This document shows positions 4,942-5,081 of a stretch of 5,081 bases of DNA, one piece after another. The DNA comes from Nitrospira sp. (GTDB lineage Bacteria; Nitrospirota; Nitrospiria; Nitrospirales; Nitrospiraceae), in assembly GCA_015904045.1 (NCBI GenBank), contig JABMDG010000271.1, positions 1-5,081 on the forward strand, written 5' to 3'. Each line of letters starts with the position of its first letter. Position 1 is the stretch's first letter. The position numbers and the translations under genes are program-made. The notes beneath the pieces were generated by a model. The model was given only the letters and a program-made list of their open reading frames with translations. It did no database searches and had not been told where the DNA came from.

Positions 4942-5081
4942 ATGGCCGTTGCACAACAAGGGGCACCGGTTTTCCAGAAAAGGGAGATCTTCATAGCCGG
5001 GGCGGGGAAGGCAGCCGCGTCGCCTCAGTTCAGACAGACGTGGGAACGCAGTGTACGAGACTATCTGGTCTTTCGTAGCGT
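4942..5081 (+). CDS. Start of an unidentified gene, truncated by window end
   Basis: The reading frame is open from an ATG at 4942 to the end (46 complete codons). A strong GGAGG (4931-4935) sits 6 nt upstream and the gene starts 30 bases after the pilX stop, so it is probably part of the same operon. The visible N-terminus begins MAVAQQGAPVFQKREIFIAG and continues through a segment with FRQTWERSVRDYLVF. It has no signal peptide, no transmembrane segment and no prepilin leader, so it is not another minor pilin and does not look like PilY1, which usually follows pilX. I do not recognise the family. Its reality rests on the ribosome binding site, spacing and open frame. Confidence 0.6.
   Translation, partial: MAVAQQGAPVFQKREIFIAGAGKAAASPQFRQTWERSVRDYLVFRS

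Noticed and set aside
4893..5078. Plus-strand open frame overlapping the end of pilX
   Set aside because: No ribosome binding site; the frame from 4942 has GGAGG at ideal spacing and a more protein-like composition.

Overview
The window is a GC-rich bacterial chromosomal segment (composition judged by eye, not counted). It is dominated by genes for making and priming type IV pili. The gene styles, namely a very small stand-alone LuxR-type HTH protein and a compact fimT-pilV-pilW-pilX minor-pilin run with a prepilin peptidase nearby, would fit a Nitrospirota (Nitrospira-like) or a related Gram-negative genome. That placement is inference from protein style and is not proven by the sequence.

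Layout. Positions 1-215 hold the 3' end of a plus-strand SPOUT (TrmH/SpoU) RNA 2'-O-methyltransferase gene, most like rlmB. It converges with, and overlaps by 14 bases, a minus-strand gene (202-480) for a 92-residue LuxR-type DNA-binding protein without a receiver domain. That gene has a near-consensus sigma-70 promoter at 570-599. A divergent intergenic region (481-705) carries a perfect inverted repeat and leads into pilD (706-1476), a complete prepilin peptidase/N-methyltransferase. Next come about 300 bases without a convincing gene (1477-1777). They contain a 9-bp direct repeat with 21-bp periodicity and several short palindromes, and are probably the control region of the following operon.

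From 1778 a tightly packed plus-strand operon runs fimT/gspH (1778-2209), pilV (2206-2688), pilW (2685-3443) and a long pilX-like gene (3460-4911). The first three are linked by ATGA stop/start overlaps. Another gene starts at 4942 behind a strong ribosome binding site and leaves the window. I do not recognise its product.

How they work together. PilD, in the inner membrane, cleaves the short leader after the conserved Gly of prepilins and methylates the new N-terminus. FimT, PilV and PilW each show a Gly/Glu+5 class III leader, while PilX has the Gly but no Glu+5. In known systems these minor pilins form the priming and tip complex of the type IV pilus. The major pilin, the assembly ATPases and PilY1 are not in the window.

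I see no defence system, mobile element, CRISPR array, tRNA or rRNA here. The most interesting points are a Ca-binding-like acidic loop in PilV, an enlarged PilX with a probable beta-helical tail, the orphan LuxR gene, the repeat-bearing region before the operon, and the unknown gene at the right edge.
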